NCBI GenBank assembly: GCA_900323505.1
Contig: OOIN01000036.1
Span: forward strand, 372,001-436,000
DNA length: 64,000 nucleotides
Source of the DNA: Ustilago trichophora
Lineage: Eukaryota; Basidiomycota; Ustilaginomycetes; Ustilaginales; Ustilaginaceae
Reading direction: 5' to 3'
The notes below the pieces were generated by a model. It was not told the origin of the DNA. It saw only the letters and a list, made by a program, of their open reading frames with translations, and did no database searches. The position numbers and the translations under genes are program-made. This document shows, piece by piece, positions 39,926-53,593 of this stretch; within the stretch, counting starts at the first letter, position 1; the number at the start of each line of letters is the position of its first letter.

Positions 39926-41271
39926 GGTGGGTGAGGATGTTGAGCGGTGGAATCGGACGGAAGGGAGATGCCTGTTCACCTCGGCAAAAAAAACCGGGGG
40001 AGGGAAAAGCCAACGATGGTCGAATCTATGGCGAGGATGGATAGCAATGCGACTCAAAGCAGCGCTAGGGGTTGAACGTCGTAAGAGAGGTGTGTGGTGG
40101 TGAGATGAGCTGGTGGGAAGAACAATGACGAAGCAATGGAAGATGATCCTAGCAGGTCTGTACGGATCGAGATGAGGGCTGCTTGTAGAGAGAAGCCATC
40201 GAAGGGGCGAAAGAGGGCCTTCTTATATCCTTCCCTAACCCTCCTGCTCGTGCTAAGAGCAAGTACAGGCACTCGTTCGTGATGCGCCCAGACGAGTCAA
40301 AGGTCTCTTGCTGCTACGGCGGCGTTGAAAAAGGCGACTACTTCTAGAGGCTTCCGTAGGGCAGAAGTGCGTCTGAAGACTCTATACCCTTCCGAGAGCG
40401 AGCCAGACGAGACTCAAAGCCACTTCACCATCCGCACCCTTACCAGAGCTTCCGACACTGCACTGTCCCACTTCGCACCACGTCGTACTTGAAAGCAAAG
40501 CAGAGCAATGCGCACCGCGCCACCGCATGCAGCAAAAGCGATCAAAGTACAAAGGACGAAACGAGAACCGTCCAATGCGATACGGAAGAGGTCACAGTAC
40601 AAGAGGCAAGCTGTCGCGTGGACGTGCGCATTGTCGCAATTCGACAGCCTCCTCAGAACAACACAACCACACTCTCTCAGATCGCCTCAGCATACACGCA
40701 TCGCGCACTCTGCACACCTGGCGCACCACCGTCAAATTAAGCTTCCACACCCACATCTCAATCTCATTTCACATCGGATCACACAGCTTTACAACTCTCT
40801 GATGATTCTCCTCGTCGCGGCGCCCGCACTTCATATCGTATCTATGCTGCACCTGCTCAAAGTTCAAACACAAGCTTGATCGCCAAGTCAACTTGGACTC
40901 AAACGACAAACATCACACAGCCCCGATGCGGTAACGAGAAATCAAAACATTGCAGATCATCAAAGGACAAGTCAGAGTCTATACGGTGAAATGAAAGCAC
41001 TATGGGGTGAAAAAGGACCAAAAGTAACACAACCCTAAAGGTGAGAGAGAGAGAGAGCAGTGTAGACAACCCCTCAGTTGTCTGGAACGGCTTTCACCTT
41101 TTAAGGTTTGGGGTTGGAAGGCGGGATGAATTGATCTGAAAAGAAGACTGTGGAAGGAGAGGCACGGTGGATGACGGATCCCTCAATCCGATCCATGTTT
41201 GTTCTCGTTCCACACTTCTTCGAATCAGATCAGCGAGAAGGGAAGAACTGAAGAGAGGATGGGGAGCTGCA
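39926..41271. other. Intergenic: dsRBD-gene promoter and ACC1 3' region
   Basis: 1346 bp with no supported gene. Short open frames (for example on the plus strand near 40490-40880) have no domain, no biased codon use and inconsistent overlapping frames. A GA-repeat run occurs at 41044-41057, in the ACC1 3' UTR side. No RNA gene was recognised. Confidence 0.35.
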
Positions 41272-44200
41272 CTACTGGAGCGAAGCGGCGAGTTGGGCCT
41301 TAAGTTCAGGGTCCAATGTTGAGATCTGGGCGAGAATGTACTGTGCCTTGAGCTGCTTGGTCGCGCTCAACAAGGAAGCGGCGCTAGCCTCGAGATGTTC
41401 AGCGACGGTCTTGTCGTCGTCCGAGGCGGCAGCGCCAACGAACTGTCGCAGAGCAGCAACACGTTCAACATGCTTGAGCAGCGGGTTGGCCTCGGCAATG
41501 GTACGCTCGGCAGCCACCTCGGTGAGCCTCCTCCTGAGACGCCAGTAGAAGTAGCGACGTGCGTTCTCCCATGGCAAGGCGGATCGCAGCACACCAGTGG
41601 CAAGCATGCGTCCGGCACGGTCGTGGGCGTCGGCGTACTCGGTGGCAATGGCGGTGAAGATGGGGGCGAGCTGCTTCTCTCGGTCGGCCAATGCCTTGCG
41701 GGCGGTGGTCTGGGCGGTAAAGTCGGTGGCTTCGGCAGCTTCCTTGCTGAGCTTGGCGTAGACGCTGTCGAGACGCTCCATGGTGGCGCGCTGCTTGTCG
41801 GCACGGTACTTGATCTCGACCAATCCCGAGGCCTCGAGCACACCACCGCGTGCACTGTTGACATCGGCAGACATCTCAATCATACCGTTGTCGTTGATGG
41901 CAGAGTCTACTACGACCCACGAACCACCACGAAGCTCACCCATGGGTGGAATGTGGACAAACACGGGCTGCTTGTACGACGACAGACCATCGACGATCTT
42001 GGATCCCTGCTTGAGAATCTCATCGTACATGTCCTGCTGGCCACCCGAGAATCCTCGCCAGTTGGCAAGGATGACAAGGGGAAGACCCTCCTTGTCAAAG
42101 TCCCAGATAGCCTGGGCAGTCTTGTACGCCGAGTTGGGGTACCAAACCTGACCAGCTTCCATGATGCGCTGCTCGGTCGAGTTGGGGTTGGCAGGGTCGG
42201 CGGGGACGACACGCTCCAGCGTTCGCGTCTCGACAGCAATGACACCGACGGGGATGCCACCGAGACGAGCACGACCAGTGACAACCGAGGTAGCCCAGCC
42301 GCCAAGAGTTTCGACGAACGAGCCCTCGTCGAAGAGACCAGTGAGCTTGGAGCCATCCTCCTCACGCTTGCCGTTGATGAGCCATCGTGGGTCGTAAGGA
42401 CCACGAGGAGGCTGGTAGGTGACAGCGCGATCCCAAGTGTCGGCGGTGGGCATGATGGGCAGAGGACCGCCACGCTGAGCGGGGACGTACGACATCCAGT
42501 TGACGAAGGCCCTGACAGCGTCGAGGTCGTCCTGAGCGGTGAGGTGAGAAACACCGTTCTTGTACATGATCTGAGGACCACCAAGCTGCAGGTTTGAGGT
42601 GTAGACCTCACGGCCAAGCAACTTGTTCAAGGCCTGGTAACCGGTCAAGATCAATGGCGATCCCTCGACCTGGATGACACGCTCACCGAGACGGGCAAGG
42701 TAGGCACCGATACCGACACTTCGTCCGGTAACAATGGTGGCGGTGAAGATCTGGTCCTTGGCACGGCTAGTCTCACCGGCGATGAGACCACTGCCCGAGA
42801 GACATTCGACACCGAGACCCTCCTGAGGCTTGCCGATGATGTCGCTGATGACGTTGTGGGTGGTGCCGTCCTCGGCCTTGATGGGCTTGGTCATGACGCT
42901 GCCAGGAGCCTTGGCCTGAACGGCGTGGAGCGACTCGTCGTCCAGGTAGATGTACTCGAAGCCCTTGGCGGGGTCATCGCCGACAAACTTGACCTTGAAC
43001 AGGTCGAGGGCCTCGGTAGCAAGGCCGATACGGGCACCCGAGTTGGCCGAGATGTAGAGGCGGGGAACGCCGAGCTCACGGGCGAGCTTGGAAGCAGCGG
43101 CGAAGAAGCGGTCCTCGACGGGGCCGAACGAACCAGCCTGGATGGTGACATCGTTTCCGATGACCACAAGCTTGCGTCCGGTTGGGTACTCGGGGGTGAC
43201 CACCTCGACGAGCCAAGCAACCATACCGATGGTGTTCATACCGGGGGCACGCTTGACCTCGCGCAGGTTCTCCTGCTCGTCAAAGACGAGCTCGACAGCC
43301 GACTTGATGACGTCGCTGGGGATCTTGCTGGCAGCGACCTTCCTCCACGAGGCGCGAACGGCCTGGCCAAGGACATCGATAAAGTCGTAGACAAAGGTGG
43401 TCTGCAGGGCGTGGGCGCGCGATCGTCGCGACTGAAGAGCGACCTTGGTGGTGTAAGGGAAGTGGGCGCTCTGGGCGTTGAGGGTGGCCTCCTTGCCCTG
43501 AGGCTCGATGCCGCGGAGGACGACGGAGCCGTCATCGGCAGCAATCTCCTCGTAGGTCTCGTAACGAACCACGAGACCGGTCTCGTTGGTGACAAAGGCA
43601 CGGATGGGACGAGGCTCACCGTTGGGGGTGCTGAGGATCATTCGGATCTCGGCACCGGTGATACGGAGACGGAAGAAGCGGGTACCGTGGCGCTCGAGGA
43701 AGCCGGCGATGGCCCTCTGCACATCCTCGAGGCTGACGTCGAGCTGGTAGATGAACGACATGAAGATGTGCGAGGCATCGGCGGTGCGGTACTCGGGCTG
43801 GCCAAGAGCGACCTCGATGACGTTGAGAATGTCGTTGACGATGCGGTCCGACTCCGAGATGAGGTAGGCAGCCATGTCGCCCTGAACGCGGCCGGGTCGG
43901 ACCAGCGAGCGGACGAAGAAACGGGTGTCGGCCGAGTTCTGGATACCACGAGCAAAGTAGAGGTGGATCGTGGAAGACGAGACCGGCACCGGGGTGAGCT
44001 CAAAGTTCTTGCTGACCCTGTCGAGCTCAAGCTGGTAGGCAAGCGCGGGCTCGATGTTGCGAATGGCCTTCTCTTCGGCCCAGATGCCGTGCTCGCTGGG
44101 GCGGAAGGTGGCAAAGAAGGGATACTGGCCAGGCTGGCAGAGGAGGAACGTGACACGGCGGATACGAGCAGCAGTGAGCTCCTTGCTGCAGGCGTTGGTG

Positions 44201-47200
44201 TACTGAGCGAGCTTGCTTCGCACCTCGGCATCGACAAAGTCGGCCTGGTCGACGACGGCAACGTTGAGCACGTTGATGGGAGCGCCAGCGGACGAGCCGA
44301 AGAACTTGAGCACCTTGGGGAGGAGGTCGGGGATGTCCGAGACGTCGGCGCAGCTGGTCATGGCACCGGTGCGGAGCTCGTGAACGGCACGAGGCTTCTT
44401 GTTGTCCATCATGCTGAGATCGCTGATGGAGACCTGGCGCTCGCGCTCCTTGAGCGAGGCAGCGCTGCGGGGCAGCTGGAACTGCCAGGTGAGCACAGCA
44501 CGCTCCTCGACGTCAAAGTCCTCGACGGCGTAGTCAAAGTTGACGATCTCGTAGGCACGGTAGGCGCGCACGACGTAGGTGCAAAGGGCAGCGAAGGCGA
44601 CGTGGTGCTCACGGTGACCGAAGAAGCTGTGGAGCACATCGTAGACACTGTACTGCGAGTCGCTGAGCTCACGCAGGACCTCGAGCGAGGGAGCGTGGTA
44701 CTCGTCGTCACCACCGTACTTGGACGAGGTGACCGAGCCACGGAGAATGGCCTGCATCTGGGCCGAACGGTCGGCAAGACTGGGCATGTCGGCATCGAGC
44801 GAGACCTCACGAGCCTTGAGGGCCACGGGAGCGGTGGACTTGCCCTGGAGCGAAGCGAGCTTGCGCAGAGCCTCGATCATCTGAGCACCGCTGGTGCGCG
44901 AGACGAGCGAGGTGCCCTTGATGTGCTTGTCGAGCAGGTTGAGCAGCAGGGCGTTCTTGCGGTTGATACCGTTGCGGGCAGTCTGGAGGGCAACGACCTT
45001 GTCAAGGTCGCCATCGGCCTGGAGACGGAGCTCGAGGACGACGTCAGCCTCGCCAGTGAACTTGGACTCAATGTCGTAGTACTTTTCGAGGAAGGAAGCG
45101 AGCACCTTGCCCTCGTGAGCCTTGAGGCCACCGGCGTAAGCCTCGAAGAGCTGGTAGAGAGGGGCGATGGTGTTCTGGACCTGACCGCGGATGGCAGGAT
45201 CGACACTGTCGCGGAGGAAGGTCTCGGTGAGCTTGCGCAGACGAGCGGCAGGGAACTCGATCTGCTTCGAGTGGCCCATCTCGATGGTGTTGCGAACTAC
45301 ATCCTCGAGCCTGGCGGGGATACGGCCACCCAAGCTGGAAAGGATCTGGGAAGCTTGGCCGTAAGGAAGCTCGGGGTTGCGGAGGGTTTCGATGAGCTCC
45401 TTGATGACAGCCTGCATGCGGAAGCTCTGGTCGTAACCGTCGAGGATGTCGTTGAGCACCTCGACGAGGTAGGTGTAGCGCTGGTGGGGCTTGTTGCCGA
45501 TGATGATGGGGAGGCCAAAGTCGGGCAGCTGGCCAGCGAAGGGCTTGGCGTGCTGGACACGGCTGGGGTCGTCGAGCGACAAGATACCGATGATGTCACC
45601 TGGGCTGAGAGCAACACCGGCGGTCTTGACGAACGAGACGACACCGTCCTCGGCAGCGACGAGGGGCAGGTACATCTTCATGACCTCGATCTCGGCAATA
45701 GCCTGACCAGCCTTGACGTGGTCACCCGAGTCGACGAGGAAGCGGACGAGCTTACCGGGCGAGGGCGAGCGGATCTGGGTGGGGTCGTTCTCCTGCTCGA
45801 TGAGGCAGGTCTTGGAGTCGACCATGAGACGGGTCATGCCGACCTCCTCACGCCAATAGACGGGGTGCGACTTGCCGGAAAGACCGATCAGCAGACCACC
45901 GTCGGTAAGGGGACGGAGCTGCACGAGGGTACGGCCACCGTTGAGGTAGAGGACCCAGCCCGAAACGGAGCTGCGGGTGGCAGTGAAGTTGTACTTGACG
46001 TTCTCGTAGATGAAGTCGATCGAGAAGACAGTCTTGATGGTGTCACGAGGAGGCACCTGACCCTTGTTGAGGATGCGCTTGTACTCGTCCTCGCACTCGC
46101 GGGCGAGCAAGTGAGCCTTGACGGCAGCACCGCAGATGACAGCAAGGTCCGCGGGGGGACGCTCGGCAGTGAGACGGTCCTGGATGAGGCCGTCGAGCCA
46201 GCCGGTGGTGATCTTGTTGGACTCGAAGGCATCAGTCTCGAGCAGCTTGATGAGGTACTCGACGGTGGTTCGGAAGTCACCGCGAATCGAGAGCTCCTTG
46301 AGCGAGATGACCATCTGCTTTCGGGCCTCGGAACGGTCGGCACCGTAGGCGAAGATGTGACCGAACTGCGAGTCGGCGTACTCGTGGAGGGCACCGCTGG
46401 TACCGACGGAGAAGTAACCCCAGGTCGAAGTGCTGGAGCGGAAGTTGAGCTCGGTGAGCGCACCCATGCCGGGCTTGAAACCAGTATCGGGGTTCTCGGC
46501 GGTGATACGGCAGGCAACGACGTGACCCTGAGGCTGAGGCTTGCGCTGGGTCTTGAACGACTCGGGGCTGGAGAAGTCAAAGTCGATGACCTCGTTACCG
46601 CGGGGGTCCATGCCGTAGAGGGTTCGGATGTCGCGAATCGAGTAGAGGGGGATACCCATGGCGACCTGGAGCTGAGCAGCGGGGATGTTGACACCCGAGA
46701 CCATCTCGGTGGTGGGATGCTCGACCTGGAGACGAGGGTTGAGCTCGAGGAAGGAGAACTCGCCGGACTCGGGAGAATAGAGCCACTCGACGGTACCAGC
46801 AGAGACGTAACCGACGAGCTTGGCGAGACGAACGGCAGCCTTCTCCATGGCCTCCCTGGCGTCCTCGGGAGCGATGGTGACGGGAGCCTCCTCGATGATC
46901 TTCTGGTGACGACGCTGAACGGAACAGTCACGACCAAAGATGCTGATGGCGTTACCGTACTGATCGGCAAGCAGCTGGACCTCGAGGTGGCGGGCGGAGC
47001 CGGCGAGCTTCATGACGAAAACGGGCGAACCGGGCACCTCGCCGAGGACGGCGTTGTAGAGCTGCTTGAACTCTTCGGCGTTGGTGCACTTTCGGATACC
47101 CTTTCCTCCTCCACCTTCGGAAGCCTTGATCATGACGGGAAAACCGATCGTTTCGGCCCTCTCGAGACCCTCCTCGGCGGTGTGGATGCAGGCCTGCTGG

Positions 47201-47906
47201 TAGACGTCATCCGAGACGGTCAGGAAACCCTGCTCGCTCATCATGGTCTCCTTGATACCGGTACCGGACCAGGGCATGCACGGCACGTCGGCGTGCTGGG
47301 CAACGATGGTGGACGAGATCTTGTCACCGAGGGATCGCATGGCGGAACCGGGAGGACCGATGAAGATGATCTTGTGCTTGGAGGCGGCAAGCGATTCGGG
47401 GAGACGAGGATTCTCGGAGGCGTGACCCCAACCGGCCCAGACGGCGTGGACACCGGCTCGCTCGGCAACATCGACGATCAGGTCGACGTTGGCGTAGTTG
47501 TTGTTGTTGGATCCACCGGGAACTTCGACGTACTGGTCGGCCATGCGAATGTAATCGGCGTTGACCTTGAGATCTTCGGGGGTGGCCATGACGGTGAATT
47601 CGATGGCACGCTCATCTCCAAAGGTCTCGTAAGCCCATTTTCGGATGGAGCGGATCTCCTTGACGGCAGCGATACCGTTGTTGCAAATGAGCACCTTGGT
47701 AATGACACTGTGACCGCCCTGCTTGCGGATAAAGTCGGCAACGGCGCCGCCAGGAGCCGTCTCAAGCGGGTTGCCGCCTATTTTACAGAAGAGCAACCGA
47801 AGAGCGAAGATGTCAGTTTTCGAGCGTGCTTTTCGGATGAATCGACAAAGATGCGGCGAGACTTACCGATGAAGTGGCTGACAGCCTTGTGGTCAGGAGT
47901 TGGCAT
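41272..47906 (-). CDS. ACC1: Acetyl-CoA carboxylase, multifunctional, two exons
   Basis: Rate-limiting cytosolic enzyme of fatty-acid synthesis (acetyl-CoA to malonyl-CoA). 2181 aa from exon 1 47906-47867 (MPTPDHKAVSHFI plus one base) and exon 2 47777-41272 (89-bp intron, GTAAGT/ATAG). The biotin carboxylase half shows GGGGKGIRK, EEAPVTIAPEDAREAME, ELNPRLQVEHPTTE; the biotinyl Lys is at about 714 in EVMKMYLPL; the central regulatory region follows; the carboxyltransferase domain contains YISANSGARIGLA, GRSVGIGAYLARLGERVIQ, FVNWMSYVP and ANWRGFSGGQQDM. Length is similar to yeast Acc1 (2233 aa). Codon use is strongly GC3-biased, which opens a 5.1 kb antisense frame. The exon 1 splice restores the conserved HFIGGNPLETAP junction. 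Confidence 0.97.
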
Positions 47907-50380
47907 CTTGAAGCTTTCTCTGCGTAAATGGAAGCCAGAAAGGAGTTGTTTAAATGGAGCGATAGATCAAGCAAAGCTGAGATGGATCCACGAGCGAGCG
48001 ACGTGAACTGGTTGATAGAGCTTTGAAAGCGACTTTTGCGTTGGAGAGAGGGAGCTCAAACCAAGCAAGTGCGAGGAGAGAAGAAAAGGGTGGCCAGAGA
48101 GGGATCCGGACAGAGTTTTCCTGAAGAAGTGGGCCAAGAGGAGGAATGGCTGGTCGTTCAAGGAGTGCTTCGTTGAGGGTTGAAGCAGATGGGTGGAGTG
48201 TCGCAACGAAGCAGATCAAGGGTGAGGGAGGCCTTGATGACGATGCGTCTAGTTGATGGGTCGATGAGCCAGAGGACGGCGTTGATGTGATGGCAGTGAT
48301 GATGGGAGGCGAGGAAGGAGGGGATGAAGTGCCAATTGGCGAGGTAGATGATGATGATGGTGATGGTGAGGAGGCAAGGAGTGGAGCAGCACCAGATCAA
48401 ACAGAATAAGACCAAGAGTAGTGATCCGATCAAGTCTTCGGAAGAGCCGACAGAGGAAGGTTTGTTCAAAAAAGAAAGAAACACACACACACACTCACTC
48501 ACTACTCTGTTACTCGCCACTATCAAGCACCGTACTGTGACCAGCCACATCTCTGCCTATGGTATTGGCCGATCGAGCCTGGCGGAACTAACGGCGCATC
48601 ACCAACATTATGTTGGCAAAAGACACTTGGCAGGTGCGCAGCCTCTCTCGTCTCGAATCTCATGCTCTCTCTCTCTCTTCTCTCCCTCTCTTCGGCGTAT
48701 CTGATCTGAGTTCTCTCATTGCTCGATGTTCTTTCTTTTCGAGCTCGCCGTTTTGCTGCTGCACTGACCAACACACCCTTTCTCCCTCTTTGTGCAAAGC
48801 AAAAGAAAAAAGCGATGCGGAGAACCAAAAATTGATGACAGCTCCCGGCTCAACAATTTCGAACAACACACACACGCACACAAATCAAAAAAATGAGACC
48901 TCCATCACCTTTGCTCGGCTATCGCCCAGACCCTTTCCCTTGCCAACAGCAGCACAACAACACACCTCTACCTCTCTCTCTGCTCTCTCTCCCCACCCAA
49001 ATCCTAAATTCTAATTTTCATTTTTATTTTTTCTTGCGTCGCCTCCACCACATTACAGCGCGTTTTGCCGGTGAGCGTGTGGATCTGTGCGTTGCCTGTC
49101 TATTTCTCACTTTCCTTTTTCTTTTTTTTTTTTTCTTTTTTTGTTTCTTCCCACCTTTTCCGCCCCAAATCAAAGGATCAAGACGAAGGAGGGAGGAGAG
49201 CAACGAGCGAGCTGTGCCATCATCATCATCATCGATCTTCATCCTCCACTCGAGCTCGCCCCCACGCAACCTGCTATCCAGCTTCACATCTCTTCTCCAT
49301 TGTCTCGCTATCTGTCTTGTATCGACACCTTCTCCAGCCACTCCTAATCCTTTCGGAACACAGCACTGCAAGGCTAAGAAATGACGATGCAATCCGATGA
49401 AACGTGTGCTTTACAACTTGCGCCCTGTCTACACTCTTCAAGCGCTTCGGGTGAGACGGAGCATCCAAGTCCAAAGGTCGCGTTCAAATTTGGGCGGCTG
49501 GGGTCGCGTGCCGCCACTCTAAATTTGTCCAAAGATGTTGTTGGCTTTGCCTCGGAAAATCCGATGTAGCTGCCCGCTGCGATTCATGAGCCTGGTTCTG
49601 TCTCCATCACATCCAGCATCTCTTGCATGTAGGCAGCAATACGATGGTCTGTGCTGCTCTCAGATCCAACGATGCAATCTCTATCTCATGCTTGTCGTTC
49701 GGCTCACATCCGATGATGAGCCAAAAGGTGAAGGTGAAGCCAGGGACTGGTGCGGAAAGGAAAAAGAAAAAAAAGGTTTTCCCAAGTTCCTGGCTGTTGC
49801 AGCTCTTCCTTTTTTCTTTTTTTCTTTTTTCTTTTTGTAAAATCCAATCCTTCCGCTCCGTTCTCTAACATAGCCGGCTCGCATTCTTCTCGCACCTCCT
49901 TGCCCCGATCATCTACATCAGATAGCACATATTCGTTCGATCTGGACATATTTGAGCTGCAATTATGCTCTAAGAGTTGTCTATGAAGATCAATTGCCAA
50001 GAGGAGAGAGTAAAGCGAGGGCGTCGAGATGTGGAAGGCTACAAGGTCGGGGGGGCAGGAAAACTCAAAACGAGCCGTCAGATGTTGGGTAAAAGATGGA
50101 GGAAATTTCAGAATTCGCCGGACGCGAATTGCCGTCCAACTTAACTTCGAGTTGGGGGAAGAGGGTCTTTCCTCGCGGTTCGATCGGGGTTCATTCCCGA
50201 TTCTTTTGGCATGTGGCTTTAAAGCGGATCGTTCCGGGAGATGCATACCGAAGCAGCTTCAGTTCGACCACTCTGTGTGTCTGTGTGTGTTGATGTGCGA
50301 GGACAAAGTTCGATACGGGAAGAGGCGAGATGGATGGGAAGAGGGCCAAAGTTCGAAGCAAAGTTGTTGGGGAGAATCCG

Positions 50381-50411
<31 letters not shown>

Positions 50412-51461
50412 GCGCAAATTGGCAGGTGGTGGTCTGGCCAAGCCACGCGGCAAATTTTAGAAGAACATTATTTTTTTTTCCTCAAAAAAAACAAATCGGC
50501 GAATGGTCAAGAAAAGGGTGTGCCGCACACACCGGCAGCTCCGTCTTCGAGCCATGCTCGCAGTATGTCCACAGCACGCTCAGAATGAGAGGCATAGCCA
50601 TGCTTTGCACCACGCACCCACACCAAAAAAGAAGAAGGTGAAAGAACTTGACAAGCAAATGCCAGCTCCAAATGCCGATGTGCCAGCTGGTGGTCAAGAC
50701 GTGGGGTTTCTGGTGTGCCCGTGTCCTGAAATGGGAGCATGATATCGATAGCCTATTGCTGCCCTTTGCCAAGTTACGAGGCTTCCGAGCTTGTCCCGAC
50801 TGGGCCGTCCGAATGTCCCCGCCACTGGTCAAGGCCGAAATCTGATGCATGCCGTCTTTGGCCACGGCTGCCATCTCTGAGAGGTCTTCGTCAAAGCCCT
50901 ACCCAAGTTAGTTCTCCTGCGATGCTATTCAGATATCGACGATGGGTATCAGGAAGGCGGAATTGAGAGGCTTGTGCCAGCAGTCAGCATCCGATGCTGG
51001 ACTCTGCTCATGTGCACAGAGCGCGTCCTCTTCTTTTGCAGGAGCCGTGTCACTGTTGGAGACGCAGGCTCTGTGGCCTTCAATTTCAAAAATCAGAAAA
51101 CAAAAAATGGGAAAGAAAAAAGACGCCAATCAATTCCACCTAAAATTACCGGCTCGTCTGTGACGTGGACCGAGCGTGTCGCAGACGAAATGGCGATACG
51201 CCAAAAGGCGAAATGAAGCCGTGACGCGACCCACCGGATTGCATACAGTATGCAGGGACAGTGTTGGTCTCCTTTTTCCTCCACACAACAGCCGCGCTAA
51301 CCGAAAACCAAAAACACGTGTTTCTTCAGCAACAACATCCCATACGCCCAACGGTACGCTTCGGTTTGCATCGTCCAACTGCGCAGGACCTTACAAGAAT
51401 TTCCGAGAGATGACGACGCCCTTAGCCCAGACGTCCAAACCTCTAGCTGCGAACCGGCACG
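47907..51461. other. Long gene-free region upstream of ACC1 and MUS81
   Basis: 3.56 kb without any supported gene, the longest such stretch in the window. It contains a TTTTCTTTTTTT block at 49119-49143, a 30-base A homopolymer at 50381-50410, T/A-rich words at about 49806-49838 and 50471-50490, and a CA run at 48481-48495. Frames on both strands are short, Ser/Phe/Lys-rich and low-complexity. It probably includes the ACC1 leader and promoter on the right of 47906 and the MUS81 promoter near 51461. No transposon ends, long terminal repeats or tRNA were recognised. Confidence 0.4.
50381..50410. repeat. 30-base A homopolymer
   Basis: Uninterrupted run of 30 A in the long gene-free region between ACC1 and MUS81. 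It could be a retroposition scar or a nucleosome-excluding tract; flanks give no target-site duplication that I could recognise. Confidence 0.9.
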
Positions 51462-53593
51462 ATGAGCACCGAATCTGACTCCAACAGCACAGCAGGCGGC
51501 AATACGCTCTGGCTCACTTTTCTCGCCGCTTGGACGGAAGAAGCGCAATCGAAGGGATCCAAAGTCGCCCGAACATATCGCAAAGCACATCATTCTCTGG
51601 CAGCTTGCCCGATCGAGTTTCAACATCCTTGTCAGACCACTCAACTCGCAGGAATCGGCCCTACCATCGCCAACAAGCTTGAACAGGAGCTGTTGAAATG
51701 GTGCGAAGAGAATGGACGGGTGATGCCGGAGCGTCGTGAGTACTGTCTGGATGCATTTAGTCTGGAGAAGGAGCGAAACTGACACACGAATCTACTGAAT
51801 GTATCGACGCGATGTGTAGCTTCGAGACCAGCGTCAACTACAAAGCGCTCCACGACGGCGGCGACAGCAGCGTCGACGGAAGGCGGAGGGAATGCGAATG
51901 TGGATGCCCAAGCAGATGTAGCAGAAGGCAGTAACGCTGCCGCAAGCAAGCGAAAGAAGACGACGACCAATGCATCTTCGGATCGGCCGACCAAGAAGCG
52001 CGCATATGTGCCCCAACATCGTTCTGGGGCATACGGCCTACTTGTTGGGCTCTACATCACTACTCGTGCCAGCGGCTCGATGCGAGAGGAGAAGGTGTCA
52101 AAGACGCAACTCATCAACGCAGCGCGACCCTACTCAGATACCGAGTATGAAAGTGGTGGATCTTCTTCCCGGGCATCTGCTGCTGTACCGCTCTCCAGCC
52201 AATACGGCACTTCCGGAGGCGCAGGTGGTCACAGGTCGTTCTACACCGGCTGGACGAGCATCAAGACTCTCATCGCGAAAGGGTACGTGCTGCAATCTGG
52301 GAATCCAGCTAGATACTGTCTTAGCGATGAAGGTGCTACAGTGGCAGAGACCCTTGCTCGAGATGCCGGTGTAGAGGAGACCGCATTCCAAACAGCAGCT
52401 GGAGCTGATCATGGCCGAGAAACCGAAGACGCGGATCTGGACGAAGACTGGTCGGAAGACGAGCGAGAAGAAACACTCCAAGCACGCGTGTCGACGTTTG
52501 AGCCAGAGATCTTGAAGGCGGGCAGCTACAGCATCCACCTCGTGGTTGACAATCGTGAACGTCACAGGCCAGGAAGACGACAGGAGAAAGAGCCGATAGC
52601 GACGTTGCTGCTAGAACGAGGGATCGACACCGAGACCAGGGCGCTGGAGGTTGGAGATGCGGTTTGGGTAGCAAGGAGGAAGGACAGGACGGGTCTCGAG
52701 GCGGACGAAGTGGTACTAGATCACATTGTGGAGAGGAAGAGGCTGGATGATTTGACGAGTTCGATCTTGGATGGTCGATGGCGGGATCAGAAGGTAAGTC
52801 CAACAACTCAGCACGGCAAAGTAGCAGATAAGTCGACTGACCGGCTGGTTTCATTGTGGCTCTACAGTTCCGACTTTCGTCCTCGGGACTGACCAAGGTG
52901 CTCTACCTCATCGAAGACTATGATGTCGAGAATCAGATGCGCAAGTTTGGACCACAAATCCAGACCGCCCTTAGTAGCTCTCAAGTGGTGGATGGATTCT
53001 TTGTCGAGCGAACCTCGGGTCTCACTGCCAGCATCGACTATTTGGCATCGATGGATGGGATGATTCGCAAGATCTACGAGGTGAATACCTTTTATCAGAA
53101 CCCAGGGTGTCGAATTGTCTCATTTACTGACACTCAACCTTGCCCCTCTACACTCATTCTTCAGAACCGAGATCTTTCCGTCATCCCAAGTGCGTTGATT
53201 TCCCGTACCAATTTCCTCGAAACACGATCGGAACTCCAGCGCAATCATCCTTCAGCATCGATCCTCCTCACCTCTTTCGAAGCCTTCCAGGCGCTCAACA
53301 GCAAAAGTGGAGGGTTGACTTCCAAGGAGATCTTTGGCAAGATGCTTCTGTGCATCAAAGGGATGAGCGCCGAAAAGGTTCGCGAGGTGCTAGCCATGTA
53401 CAGCACCTTGAGAGAGCTCACGGATGCCTATGGGGAGATCGAGGAAGAAGGAGGAGGGGGAGGAGATGCAAAGGAGAGAGATGGAATGTTGGCAAGCTGT
53501 ACAGAGGGGATGGATCCGAGGAAGAGGATTGGTCCTGCGTTGAGTAAGAAGGTTGCCGAGGTGTTTTGTTCGGAACGATATGCGGTGGAGTGA
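51462..53593 (+). CDS. MUS81: Mus81 structure-specific endonuclease, four exons
   Basis: Nuclease subunit (with Eme1/Mms4) that cleaves branched recombination and replication intermediates. Exons 51462-51735, 51820-52793, 52868-53080, 53165-53593 give 629 aa. The N-terminal HhH domain is LWLTFLAAW, CPIEF and AGIGPTIANKLEQEL; a Lys-rich NLS-like linker and a winged-helix region (YVPQHRSGAYGLLVGLY) follow. The ERCC4 nuclease motif is VGDAVWVARR to ERKRLDD (Glu396-Arg-Lys398, Asp402). The C-terminal HhH region includes ISRTNFLETRSELQRNHP. Intron 3 (53081-53164, 84 bp) has no stop and is a multiple of three; its removal gives KIYENRDLSVIPS, the family junction, and TTACTGAC is a good branch site. 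Intron 2 is 74 bp. Confidence 0.93.

Noticed and set aside
42856..48006. A 1716-codon open frame on the plus strand opposite ACC1
   Set aside because: It is exactly antisense to the conserved ACC1 codons; G/C third positions on the coding strand remove stop codons from this antisense frame. The peptide is Gly/Leu/Asp/Val-rich without domains.
49704..50246. 180-codon minus-strand frame in the ACC1-MUS81 interval
   Set aside because: Low-complexity Lys/Phe runs from A/T tracts and no domain or codon bias.
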